A DNA stretch of 64,000 nt from Spinacia oleracea (lineage: Eukaryota > Streptophyta > Magnoliopsida > Caryophyllales > Amaranthaceae), in assembly GCF_020520425.1 (NCBI RefSeq), contig NC_079492.1, positions 53,009,042 through 53,073,041 of the forward strand, in the 5' to 3' direction. Below the pieces are notes generated by a model. The model saw only the letters and a list, made by a program, of their open reading frames with translations. It was not told where the DNA came from and made no database searches. The position numbers were made by a program, and so were the translations under genes. The number at the start of each line of letters is the position of its first letter. Position 1 is the first letter of the stretch. This document shows, in pieces, positions 1 through 10,521 of the stretch.

Positions 1-120
1 GCTCGCCGACAGCCGATTACTCAAGCTACCAGCGAGCCTGCGACTGCGGTTGATTGACGGCGATTAGGGTTTGGTATTTTTGGGGTTTCCTTTTGGGAGA
101 GGAAAAGGGAAGGAGATAGT
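1..120 (-). promoter_or_regulatory. Possible 5' leader of a gene lying off the left edge
   Basis: Read on the - strand, this stretch is pyrimidine-rich and carries AAACCCTAA (64-72, complement), a telo-box-like word common in leaders and promoters of plant growth and translation genes. Base composition is richer in GC than the following kilobases. No start codon is present, so any gene would begin outside the window. This is a guess from composition and one motif. Confidence 0.22.
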
Positions 121-276
121 GATTTTGCTAAAGAACTATTACCGTACGGAGTTTGATTGAGTACTTGATGGTTTATGTTGAATTCCCCAAAATTCCCCAA
201 TTAAGTTCATTGATCTTGTGGCTATCTAATTGTAGACAACAATTATTAGTACTTTTGATGAATTTGTAGTTTTCTT

Positions 277-418
277 TTGATGTATCTATTATTTAAGTTT
301 GATGTATCTATAGTTTAATTTTGATGTATTTATTTTTTGATGTACCTACAACTTAACTTTGATGTATCTATAGCTTAATTTTAATGTATCTATAGCTTAA
401 CTTTAATGTATCTATACT
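277..418. repeat. 22-bp imperfect minisatellite, about 7 units
   Basis: Units of the type TTTGATGTATCTATAGCTTAA recur at about 277, 299, 321, 338, 359, 381 and 403. Most are 22 bp; the third is shortened. Later units carry TTTAATG in place of TTTGATG. There is no coding signal. Confidence 0.8.
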
Positions 419-761
419 CCTCTATTGTATTTAAAGCCTAATATTGAAAAGCTAACATTAACATTAAACGGAAGCTACTGCGGAGTATATATTACTTGTG
501 GAGAGAGAAAGAGTAAAGGAAGATCAATTTTTAGAAGCCAGAAAATGAACTCGTAAATTCAAGCTTCACGGCAGCAGTAATGTCTTTGACAGGGAAGACA
601 GAGGAAAGAGATGACAACACGTGGGGTCCCCATTTTTAAAAGAAAAATTAACAAACTACCATTACTAACACGGCAGTCAGGGTCCGTTAGATTTATTGGA
701 TCGTACGGCTAAAATTATTTCTCACGTTTCTCACCATAAGATCACTTCTCACCGGATCCCA

Positions 762-765
<4 letters not shown>

Positions 766-847
<82 letters not shown>
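766..847. repeat. (TA)n microsatellite
   Basis: An uninterrupted alternating TA tract of about 41 dinucleotides. It is likely length-polymorphic. Confidence 0.97.
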
Positions 848-852
<5 letters not shown>

Positions 853-887
853 TACTTCAACATGTTTTTCTTGTTTTAATGCTATAA

Positions 888-1445
888 CTAGTGTGTGGCC
901 CGGGCGAGGCCCCGGTTGCTACATTGAATAACTAAAGTTTTAGATTTTTCTTGAGCTCAATATTTGACCAAAATACTTGTATTCTATAGAATGAAAAATA
1001 TCTACTAAGTTCGTCAACTACACAGACACGCTAAGTCATTTATCATAGCAAGTAAGTTTTCAATCATATCATCTTACAATTTGTATAATTTGTTTTCTCG
1101 TGGAACTAAGTGCGTCAAATTAATAAACACCAAATTAGATATATATGCAGCCATGTAAGGCAATCCTATAGTTGATTCTTATGAAACTTATGACATCAGG
1201 ATTCTCCATGGTTGTCATAATGCTTTAATTTTTTTTTTTTTTCAAAATAGTCCATAGAAATTAAAAATTCACATAAAAATTTATTTGTTTTAGACTTCAT
1301 TGAACATTTATTTATAAATTAATGTGAAGAGATAAACCACACTTGGTGGTTGGTTAAGATGGTAATGACAATTGTCATCCATACTTGAGGTCTGGTGTTT
1401 GAACCTCATTGTATGAATTTTTACCTTTTAATATATTAATATAGA
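888..1445 (-). mobile_element. Candidate non-autonomous Helitron, - strand
   Basis: On the - strand the right terminus reads CTAG followed by T at 891-888. Just upstream is an imperfect GC-rich hairpin (about 897-915, CCCGGGC against GCCCCGG). A matching 5' TC end preceded by A can be placed at 1445, before TATATTAATATATTAAAAG. Helitrons have 5'-TC, a 3' hairpin, CTRR, and insertion between A and T. The hairpin is imperfect and the 5' end is chosen by motif only, so the boundaries are tentative. Confidence 0.4.
1344..1425 (+). repeat. tRNA-derived SINE head
   Basis: Pol III-like internal promoter elements are visible. An A-box-like TGGTTGGTTAAGATGG begins near 1347 and a B-box-like GGTGTTTGAACC lies at 1394-1405, in tRNA spacing. 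It does not fold into a full tRNA (no clean acceptor stem), so it fits a SINE head. The 3' tail is not defined. It lies inside the Helitron candidate 888-1445. Confidence 0.5.
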
Positions 1446-3213
1446 TATTAATCCCCGTAGTTATTATTTTTAAAAAAAACTAGAAGGGAGTTACGTAGTC
1501 AAATTTTAGTCAAAGCTTGTTTGATAAGTAAACAAATGAGGTCAAACACTTTTGGGGTCGTTTAATATATAGACAATACTCCGTATTTATTTCATCGTTG
1601 CCTCGTCAAGCTCGGATTTTAAGTATTAAAGAAATTTGAGGCTATTTTTTTTTTACGCAAAGACGAAGATGTTATATTATATTAACCGTTAAAGCACAAT
1701 CTAATCGTTACAAAAGCTACGGGCGAAACACCAACAATTTGTAGCCCGTAATCACAAAAACTAGTAAAATTACAAACTCTAATTTCTACCCAAAAAACAG
1801 CGCCCCCTTTCCTGACTATTTGCCCATTAACTGATTTCATCTAAAGAAGAAAGGAGGATCACTAAAACACCCAACTCATTCATTAACATTCGACGATTCT
1901 CCTTGCTGCACATCCGATTTCCTCTTGACATTGATCAACTGGGTTGTGACTTTGGTGGGGATTGTACCAAACATGATCTCTGTTAGTTATTGTTGTGGAC
2001 GGCGCTGCCTCTGGTGGTGGTGGGATCTCCAAATCAATGAGCTGTGTATGGCGTTGAGGCTATTAATAATTCAAAAGGTTTCTTCATCAAAGACTAGTTT
2101 CTCTATAGAAGCATCAGCAAATGAAATTGTTACGGAGTATAACTTACAAAGTTACAAATTATATATCATGACTCATAAGCCAATTAATCTATACCTAGTC
2201 TATAAAAAGGAAATTACGTTTGATTAGATGACATGTGTTAACACATTTGATTAGATGACACGTATCATCTACTTTTTCTCCATCAATTTGCTTTTTTATT
2301 TTATTTTTCTTTGTTGTTTGATATATTATACAACTCCAATCGTCTCTTTTACTCCATCTTCCTCATACAACATCAATTCACCAATCTATTCATTCAATAT
2401 TTTTCACTCCACCTTCCCGATTAACACTCAATATTAATACACTATTTAATTTATATATTCTTTCAACTTTTAAAATTTACCTCTATTTAAATCATATATT
2501 ATCTCTAAAATTACAAACAAGATAAAATTAGAACTTAAAAAGATAGACTAAATAACCACTATACAACCACTCGTTCTTTCTAGGTATGATTTACTCGTTG
2601 TTTCTCCATTTTATTGTCCGAGTCTCGGAATTAGGCTGCTGATATTCTTGTCTCGACTCCGATCCTGAGCTTTTGATTTGATGACACGCGTATGCCAAAT
2701 TATACTGCACTATCTAATTTAATTTATAAAATTAAATGCCGATTAAATCCAAAAAATAGGCCACATAGAAATCCCTTCCTTTTGCTCAATTTACTCGAGT
2801 ATTTTAACACATGGTTTTCTATTTCTATGTACAATCATCAATAATGCACTGAAACAAGATTGTGTAGAATCAACATTATCGATGATATAATTATTGAAAA
2901 ACTTGTTGACTGGCATTTTTCCGGAATTATTTGTCAAAGTCAATTTTGGAGATTATTGTTTGTTATATAAAGCCTTCGATTTCGGTTAAACTAGAAACCA
3001 TCGTTTACTAGAATTATAATTATTTTCTAAGTCTAACTAATTCTAGATATTGCTACTTACTAAATAAAATATATCTAGATTCTTAATTATAATTCTAATT
3101 AAATTAGGAAACAACATATCAACCAAGCAAGACTTATTCACAGACCCAACTGTGTAATAATATATAACTTCCTAATTTCCTATCACATGCCTTTGTCATT
3201 GTGACGCAGTTGC
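1446..3213. other. AT-rich non-coding stretch
   Basis: No gene is recognisable. Two short open frames (1925-2227 and 2255-2437) have low-complexity translations and no family resemblance. Scattered poly-T and TA-rich words are the only structure seen. Confidence 0.6.
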
Positions 3214-3323
3214 CACTACAAGAATTTGTATTTTTAATGACAACCTAATTACGTCGTTAATCAACAATGATTGGCCTTTTACGACGGAATTTCCTGTCGT
3301 TAATAGTACAATTTCTTGTAGTG
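3214..3323. mobile_element. CACTA-type MITE, 110 bp
   Basis: Starts CACTACAAGAA and ends TTCTTGTAGTG, a near-perfect terminal inverted repeat of the CACTA (En/Spm) superfamily. The flanking 3-bp target duplication is imperfect (TGC at 3211-3213, TGT at 3324-3326). The interior contains further inverted words (ACGTCGTTAA and ACGACGG). It is too short to code. Confidence 0.75.
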
Positions 3324-3616
3324 TGTTTTCTTTCGGTTGGGCTTGATTAAAAGCCTAACATGAATTAAGATTCCCAACATGCACATCACATACACGACTT
3401 TATTTTTTATGTGGTAAAAAATAATTTTTCGATTTTTGTAGGTGGTAAAAAATATTTTGTCCTAAAAGTACAAACAAAATATGCGTGTTTTCGGACAATT
3501 TCTGACAAAATAAGTTTTTTTCCATACAAAATAAAAGATGATTATCTTAGTGTTCATTAACATTCTATATATTTCTTTTTTGCTATAATTCCATCTCATG
3601 TCTTTGGTGTCACAAC

Positions 3617-4158
3617 TAGGGGTGTGCCAAAATTGGTCCGGACCGAAAAATAGATCGGACCAGACCGACCCAGACCGGATCGGACCGGACCGAAGGCAAT
3701 CGGTCCGGTCTTCGGGTCGAGAAATATCAATATTCGGTCTTCGGTCTGGTCCGGTAAGGTCCGGTCAAAAACTCGATTTTGGACCGGACCGATTTTTCCT
3801 TAATAAAATAAAATATATTCTATTTAAAAATGTAATTCTCCTTTAATATGTTATAAATATTACTATATTGTTATAAATTTTATTTTAGCTTCCGAAAAAG
3901 TCCTTAAACAATTGGCTTTTTATATATATTTTTCTTTTTTACTATAATTTTTAGAAAAAATAAAAAATATATAGAAATAGGTCTACAACCGGTCCAAACT
4001 GGTCCGGTCCGGGTTTTGGACCGATTTTTTCGGTCTGGTCCGGGTTCGATCCAAGCATAATTGGTCCGGTCTTTGGGTCTTGAATTATCAAAATTCGGAC
4101 TTCGGTCCGGTCTGGGTCGGTCCGGCCCGGTCTGGGTTTGGACCGATGAACACCCCTA
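3617..4158. mobile_element. hAT-superfamily MITE with 8-bp TSD
   Basis: The 542-bp element opens TAGGGGTGTGCC and closes GAACACCCCTA, typical hAT-type inverted termini. It is flanked by a perfect 8-bp duplication GTCACAAC (3609-3616 and 4159-4166). Both halves are filled with GGTCCGG/CCGGACC words, so the left and right arms fold back on each other around an AT-rich centre (about 3790-3990). Two short open frames across it (3598-3846, 3951-4163) come from the repeat, not from genes. Confidence 0.92.
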
Positions 4159-4222
4159 GTCACAACTCTTACGACTTTTTACCAACTAAGCTAGTGGACA
4201 TCCACTTAAATTCGAAATCTTA

Positions 4223-4703
4223 TCTATTACTTTACTATATACTAAAAGAGACACCAAGAATGACACGTGTCAATTCCTGGTGCGTTTTTTTCCCGCCAAA
4301 AACCCTTTTCTAAAAAAAATTACTTTATTCTATTTTTATTTTCTCTCCTTTTGTATAAATGTTTATAAATAGAAATAATTATAGGAATACGGATTATTAA
4401 ATATGACATTATTAGACAATTTTGGTAATATTTAGTCAGATCGTCATATCAATAATAAAAAACATTCTTACTCAATATTTTGTTCATATTAAGCATATCT
4501 AATATTTAATTTAGTCAAATCAGCATATTAAACATATAAACTATATAATACGTAATAGAGAGAAAATTGTATATTATATGAAAAAATGAGTATGTTCGAG
4601 ATTTATTAATTACGCAATAGATTTAAGGGAAAAATATTTCAGTTAAAAAAGATGGTCAATTAATAATTTTCAAATAACCGTGCGTGCACGGGACCTAATC
4701 TAG
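4223..4703 (+). mobile_element. Non-autonomous Helitron, 481 bp
   Basis: The 5' end is TC (TCTATTACTTTACTATATAC) preceded by A at 4222. The 3' end is CTAG (4700-4703) followed by T at 4704. The perfect hairpin CCGTGC-GT-GCACGG lies about 10 bp before the terminus. These are the defining features of Helitrons inserted between A and T. No Rep/Hel coding is present, so it must have depended on helicase supplied in trans. Confidence 0.8.
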
Positions 4704-5512
4704 TTTGCTTAATAAAACGAAGTAGAAGTTGAAGTAGTGTAGAACCCTAAGCGGCTCTTCAAGGACTAAGTGATTAATTACAACATTAACCCTAAATAAA
4801 CAATTTGAGCCTCTTTAAAAGTCTTATCTATTCATTTGAGTGAGAATAAAATTACTCCTTAATTGCAATATTTATTTTACTTTTAAACTTGGGAGATAAT
4901 TAATTGAATCGAATTGCAATATTTATTTAATTTTGGATGGAATTGCGCTGATCTTTGAAGGCAGTCAATAATTACTTTGAGTATTTGAGGTATGTGTTTC
5001 AATTAACCGTATGGTTAAGTCGTAATTTGCTCTTCACTTATCGTCTTAATTTTTATTTTCTCAAATTTCTAATACAAATTTTTATTTTCGCAATAATTAA
5101 CCATATGATTAGAAAGATATACTTTTATTGGCAAATGATGATGCGCTATTATGATTTTGTATATACGGAGTAATAGTTATAGGTTTCACGTTAACCAATA
5201 CGTACGAACTGTATATAATTTGTGTTTATAGTTATGGTCCTAGGAGCTAGTATAAGAGGATTTTTTTACAAAACTTATTCAATTTCTAATACAATATTGG
5301 TATTTTGAATTAGGTGGTAGAGAATTACTTGAAATGCTAATCTGTTTTTTTTTCTTTCGATTATTAATATTCTTTTTTTTGCTCAATGTCACATTCCTGG
5401 GGAGAACATAGAACAAAAACATAGAATTGAGACGAGATCCTGTTCTTTTCTTTTGTTTTTCTTCTAGAAACTGATTCACTTAAGAGTATTTTTATGCCTA
5501 CTAATTATCTCT
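4704..5512. other. AT-rich intergenic stretch
   Basis: No gene, RNA or transposon terminus is recognised. Open frames at 4955-5173 and 5279-5479 (- strand) are composition artefacts. Confidence 0.55.
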
Positions 5513-5514
5513 AT

Positions 5515-5600
5515 CACCTAGTTTAGTTGGTAAAGTCTTGAGGGGTGGTACCCAAGACCTGGGATTGAATCTCGTTTATACCAGTTGTTCTTGCACTTTG
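5515..5600 (+). repeat. tRNA-derived SINE head
   Basis: An A-box-like TAGTTTAGTTGGTAAAGTC (from about 5519) and a B-box-like GACCTGGGATTGAATC (from about 5556) show tRNA-like spacing. There is no complete cloverleaf, so this is a SINE, not a tRNA gene. It lies about 400 bp upstream of the F-box start codon. Confidence 0.55.
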
Positions 5601-5684
5601 TGCCCTCTTTCTACACTAAAAAAAATTATCTCATATTTTCGAGAATTGTGTGCATATTTTTTGGTGCAAATGAGCCATAATGGC

Positions 5685-5737
5685 GGCGATGAAAATCGAT
5701 CCCAGAATCAGCTCTTACCAACTGAGCTATCCCCCAC
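5685..5737 (-). repeat. tRNA-derived SINE head, opposite orientation
   Basis: On the - strand the A-box region ATAGCTCAGTTGGTAAGAGC (from 5730) and a B-box-like GGGATCGATTTTC are strongly tRNA-like. With the + strand head at 5515 it makes a convergent pair in the F-box upstream region. A 3' acceptor half is not visible. Confidence 0.55.
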
Positions 5738-5994
5738 TCACTCTCTGTGTGCATGTGTTCATGCGTATAGCAACCAAAGTGTTAGTACTAGAGATTATAT
5801 AAAACATATATGATGCACCCGACTCCCTCCCATTTTTCTATTTTTGAGTGTACCTAATAATTCAGAGATTATGGCTGAATGAAGGTGTAGTAATCAATGT
5901 AATTAAATATTTGTAATCTATAAAAATGTAAATTTGTTGTTACTAATTTGTTTGTGTGTTGTTCAATTCTGTAATATTTTTCTATGACAGAGAG

Positions 5995-7287
5995 ATGACT
6001 CACTGCTCAACATGGATACAAGTCTTACAACATCTGTGGAGAAAACTCACATATGCGAATCAACAGGGTAGTGAGTCTAGTGACACTTGTTCTCCCATCT
6101 TAAGCCTTCCTGATGAAATAATCACAGACATCCTCCGCAGACTTCCTGCGCCTGATGTTTTATCATGCAGAAGAGTGCATTCAAATTGGCTTCACTTATC
6201 TTCCACACCCTGGTTTGCTGAAATCCATTTCAGAAGTACTAGTGCCACTTCCATACTTCTTGGACAAGACAGATCATATTACAATTTCAATACTGGGAGA
6301 AATGGCAACGGTGTTTTATTATACATAGTGGAAAATCATGACAGTGAAAATCCGAGGTTGAAGAAAGTACACATGAAGGGTTTGGGACAAATGAAGGAGT
6401 ATTTTTCAGGGGGTCAGTACTATAAACTGTATGCTTCTTGCAATGGAGTTCTCTTGCTTCGACTGTCTTGTACTGATAGATACCTGATTTACAATCCGAT
6501 CAAACGAGAAAAGAAACATTTTTTAAGAAAGGATCATAAGATTTGTGGGTTTTTCTTTGATCAATTAGAAAGGGAATACAAGCTGGTTCTTTTCAGTACT
6601 AATCCAGTTCAAAAATTAACTAACTACTACATACATGGTACGAGCATGAAACATAAGGAAACATACGACGATGATATAGGATGTTCTGTTTATTGTCCTC
6701 TGAATGGTCATGAACATGAGCTTGGAGTTGAAGTATCTGGAGCTATGTTTTGGTTGGTTAGACGACACTCTGGTCAAGTCGAATGTTGTAGATCGATAAT
6801 GATACTTGATTTAAAGACGAAGATTTTTCAAGTGTTGCCACATCCTGGACCAAGTTGTGCATATAGCTTTTATCGATTTGATTACTATGAAGAGAAGCGT
6901 TTACATGATCAAATACGGCTTCTAGAGATGGATAGGAGATTGTCGTTGGTTAATGTGCTTCAGGATATAGTTGAAATGTGGGTTTTGGAGGATGTTGGTA
7001 AATGGATGTGGGTAAAGAAGTATGTAGTAAACCTTGATCAGAGATTTAACTATAATGCGTTTGGTGGTCATCCTGTTGTGGGTGTTGAAAGTGGTAACCT
7101 TCTGATAAATTGGCCTGATAGGGGTCTGTTCTGGTGTAATTTGTGGTTGAACCGTTTTCAGATTTTCGAGAACAAGGGTGGTGGATCTAATATAACGGTG
7201 AGAGGATGTCATTTTTATGCTACCAGATACACCCCTAACTTTGCAGCTAACATATTTTCCGACGTTTTAGGCCCTAGCCAAAGCTAA
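5995..7287 (+). CDS. F-box protein with F-box-associated region
   Basis: Encodes 430 aa in one exon. The F-box lies at about residues 36-80 (it opens LSLPDEIITDILRRLP and has the conserved W of SNW); in the family this segment binds SKP1 and puts the protein into an SCF E3 ubiquitin ligase. The remaining ~340 residues resemble the F-box-associated substrate-recognition fold, for example ASCNGVLLLR followed by YLIYNPIKRE near residues 145-175. No Kelch or LRR motif is visible. I chose the first ATG (5995). The frame is open upstream to 5956, but only through a GTG, and TTTTTCTATGACAG at about 5977-5990 looks like a 3' splice site, suggesting a 5'-UTR intron. The substrate cannot be told. The frame is intact, and the gene is convergent with the NDA gene downstream. 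Confidence 0.88.
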   Translation: MTHCSTWIQVLQHLWRKLTYANQQGSESSDTCSPILSLPDEIITDILRRLPAPDVLSCRRVHSNWLHLSSTPWFAEIHFRSTSATSILLGQDRSYYNFNTGRNGNGVLLYIVENHDSENPRLKKVHMKGLGQMKEYFSGGQYYKLYASCNGVLLLRLSCTDRYLIYNPIKREKKHFLRKDHKICGFFFDQLEREYKLVLFSTNPVQKLTNYYIHGTSMKHKETYDDDIGCSVYCPLNGHEHELGVEVSGAMFWLVRRHSGQVECCRSIMILDLKTKIFQVLPHPGPSCAYSFYRFDYYEEKRLHDQIRLLEMDRRLSLVNVLQDIVEMWVLEDVGKWMWVKKYVVNLDQRFNYNAFGGHPVVGVESGNLLINWPDRGLFWCNLWLNRFQIFENKGGGSNITVRGCHFYATRYTPNFAANIFSDVLGPSQS

Positions 7288-7360
7288 TGAAACGGAGATG
7301 TTCAATTATAATCTTTTGTGTTTCTTGATTAAAATACGTTATACCTTTCTCATGATTAAT

Positions 7361-7560
7361 GATGGTTGTGGGTTGGGCCGGGCTTCAAGCCGAGCTCATG
7401 GCTCCTGAATGGGCCCGACACACGCAAAGCCCACTCTGTATCAGGACGGGCCGTATCAGGCCATTGTGTTTAAGCCTAATTTTACTAAATTTAGCGTGAT
7501 TTGTCATGTCGGGTTGGACCAAATCATGTCGTGATTGTCCAGGCCCGGCCCAAAACCATC
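7361..7560. repeat. Inverted-repeat element between convergent genes
   Basis: The left end GATGGTTGTGGGTTGGGCCGG and the reverse complement of the right end (GATGGTTTTGGGCCGGGCC) match imperfectly over about 20 bp. The interior is rich in GGGCC/GGCCC words. No target duplication was found, so it is either a decayed MITE or a foldback in the shared 3' region. Confidence 0.35.
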
Positions 7561-7863
7561 TTTACTCTTGTTATATACTTCCTCTGATTTTTAATGGATG
7601 CCTCGTTGAGATTTGAGATACGTATTTAACTCGTGTTAGTTGTGTATGTTCCACTGTATATATCTGATTCATTTCCTTGTCGAAAACAAAATGTAAAATA
7701 ATGTAAACACATAGTATACTAGTATTAAGTTTCGCAAATTGCTGTTAACATCCAAAATTTTACCATACGTTATAAGTTTTCCCTCCTATAAGTAACAGGA
7801 TATGATCATTGCAACATAACAGCTACAAAAGATGAGTCCGAATTTGCAGCTGATAATCTATCT

Positions 7864-10521
7864 TCAGCTTCCTATTTTAGAAATATCCCTGCCAAAAACT
7901 AGAGTGGTTGCCCAGTTTACAGCAACATAAAATCTGTTCCTCCAGCTAAGAACGCGAGTTAGGTATGCTGACCGCCAAATCAGAAAACTGAGGAACCCGG
8001 CAATGGATACACCCTTTGCATCCTAATGATCAAACACAAAATCAAAAGTCCATCAAAAAATAGTTTTAAAAAAGAATTAAAAAATCACCAAAAAACTTAT
8101 GATTTTCGTTGTTCATAATATAATCTTCAGGAATGGGAATACCTTTGACTCTCGGAGATCAACTAGAGCCTTGTAACTACCTACTGAAGCCATGCTGCCA
8201 GCATGCTTGTAAACGAAAGGTTCTCCTAGAAGAACATCTTTAGCTGAACAAGCCTTTCCTGCATTCTGCTTCGCCAGGTTGTCGAATAGCTCAACTAAAT
8301 ACTTGCCTTCTCTTTCAGCCACCTGTTTGATTCATTCAGTTTATAATTTAATACAGCTATGTTATTCCTAAAAAATATTATGCTTGACCAACAATGCAAA
8401 AAGGTATATGAATGAATTATCACCTGAGCTAAAGCAGGGAGAACCTTCCTCCCAGTTTTTTCCAGAAATCCAGCACAATCACCAAGAGCAAACACATCTT
8501 CTACTGAAGGAACTCGCAACCACTGATCGATCCCAACCCTGAAAACAGTCATCATTGTTAGAGTTTTGCACTCAGTCAATTGTTATCAACATTCAAACTT
8601 AATGACAAGAAATAAAACCAAAAGTTTGAGGCAGGTATAGCACCTTCCACCAGGGCACTTTGGAAGGTTAAGAGAGTTTATAAACTGAGAAGGACCAACG
8701 CCCGTAGACCACACCAAAATTCCATAGGGTACTTCTGTTCCATCAGTAAGAAGAATCTTTTCCTTCTCAACTTCTTTCACAATTCCACGCATAAGACACA
8801 CACCCGACTGATGCAAGAAAATTTAATCTTTAGACAAAATGGACTTGTAAATCATTAGATAAACATTACATTTAAGAGTTTGATGACAGAAATATCAGAG
8901 TAACCTTTGTCAAGTGACTTGCTGCATATTCCCTCAATCCCACATCAAATGATGACAAAATTTCATTGGCCTGTTTCATTGCATGTAATTAGGGGGGATA
9001 ATGAAAATTTAAGCTAATAATAAATGTGTAAAGAGAAATATAAGACATTAATTAAGGCGAGTATACCTCAATAAGAGTGACCTTGATGCGGTCTTTCACG
9101 TGAGAATACCTCTGGCTAACATCGCCTTTTATGAAATCACTCAGTTCGCCACTGAATTCTACACCAGTTGGACCACCTCCAACGATAACACAATGTAACA
9201 ATCGCTTCTTTTCCTCATCAGATATGCCTATGATCAAAAAGAAAAAAAGAGTTTATGCAAAAACAGTTGATGTCATAAGCTGCTATATGATAATAGAGTA
9301 ACAAACCTTACAATCTTACATCAACTTAAAGAAAATTCTTTCATCCTGTACATTAGAGCTTATTCGTTCTTTTCACCTGAAAACTCCTTATCTGAAGTTC
9401 TGAACTTATGTAAACTTGTTTTTAGTTGTGAATCGAACTTGGTAGTCCATGTTGGAACTTATTGGCCCTTATATGAACTTATTCACCTGAAAATCAATCT
9501 TTTCAAGGTGAAAGGAACAGGGCCCCAAGTATTAAACTGATATCCAGAAACTCAAACCAAATAAACATGATGACTTTTTAACATTGAACAAAAGATCTAA
9601 TGAAAATATAATTAATGAATAACCTGGACTCTGAGAAAGCATAAGATTTGAAAGAAGTTTCCTTCTTATCTCCTGTGCATGATTAACTTCTCGAAGAAAA
9701 ACTGCATGTTCCTGCACCCCTTTGATGTTAAATGTCAGGGGATCAGATCCTACAGCAATAACAAGCTTGTCATATGCCACCCTAAATCGATGTCGCTCAT
9801 TTGATTTCCCCAAATTCTCCACAGTTTCACAGTACACCTGTGATTTACAGGAAAGCAATTGTACTTTAGTCATATAACTGTTCCTTGAAATAAGCATAAA
9901 AGCAGAAATTTACTATATAAAAAAAAGTGGCATTACTTCATGTTTAGAGGTGTCAATGGAAGTGCAAGAAGCCAAATAGAAATAGCAGTTTGGGTCCTTT
10001 GAAAGAGCAGACTGTATGTGACCCACAGGCTCAGCTACAGATCGAAATTCCAAAGTCCCAACACAAGTTGAGGCAAGCAAAGGAGTGAAAACCATGTGGT
10101 TCCTTGGTGATATACACACAATATCATACATTTTGGTATCGAGTCCCTTCATGAAGCGGCATGCTGCCCAACCGGTTCCAAGTACCACAACCCTTGGCTT
10201 TTCACCTGTCCTAGTTGCTTCTAGCCCTGGGTATCTCATGCTTTCCGGCTCTGAAACTGACTGCTGATACACAATCCTCTCTGTAGCAGGTAATTGAGAA
10301 GAGAGAGTGGCTTGGTATCCCCTACTTTGGTAACTGGCGATATCCATCTTCCCAATGTTGAAGATGTATGAATTATTGCACTTGATCATTGCATTTTCCA
10401 GTGAAGGTGTGTACTTGGAAAAGGAAATACCCTCAGATATTGCATCTTTGTCGGTTGTATAACCGCCTCTAGCACCTCCTGACCTTCTCAAGCCTGTCCT
10501 GGCAATCCTTGCCAATGCCAT
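7864..10521 (-). CDS. NDA: Internal alternative NAD(P)H-ubiquinone oxidoreductase (type II, NDA class), mitochondrial
   Basis: Eight coding exons on the - strand: 10521-9937, 9837-9624, 9227-9067, 8970-8905, 8807-8644, 8538-8424, 8322-8143 and 8022-7864. They total 1644 nt (547 aa), with GT-AG at every junction and phases that close. The protein carries a basic, Arg-rich N-terminus (likely presequence), a first dinucleotide fold at about residue 111 (GTGWAA at 115-120, FAD) and a second at about 279 (GGGPTG at 283-288, NAD(P)H). VFALGDCAG and the C-terminal [15 protein letters not shown] region are typical of plant NDA proteins. No EF-hand insert is present, arguing against NDB. The family oxidises matrix NAD(P)H and reduces ubiquinone without proton pumping. 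The N-terminus is longer than in Arabidopsis homologues, and the C-terminus ends ISKIGS. Assignment to NDA1 or NDA2 is not possible. Confidence 0.93.

Noticed and set aside
277-418. CRISPR-like array
   Set aside because: The units are contiguous 22-bp imperfect repeats without spacers, in a plant genome. It is a minisatellite.
1925-2437. Two short + strand ORFs (100 and 60 aa)
   Set aside because: Low-complexity translations with no start context or homologous feel; no introns or neighbours support them.
5515-5737. tRNA genes
   Set aside because: A and B boxes are present, but no full acceptor stem or anticodon arm could be formed. The same holds for the heads near 1344, 21680, 22276 and 29263.
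7321-7863. Overlap or read-through fusion of the F-box and NDA genes
   Set aside because: They are convergent and separated by 576 bp with stops in both. No shared frame exists.
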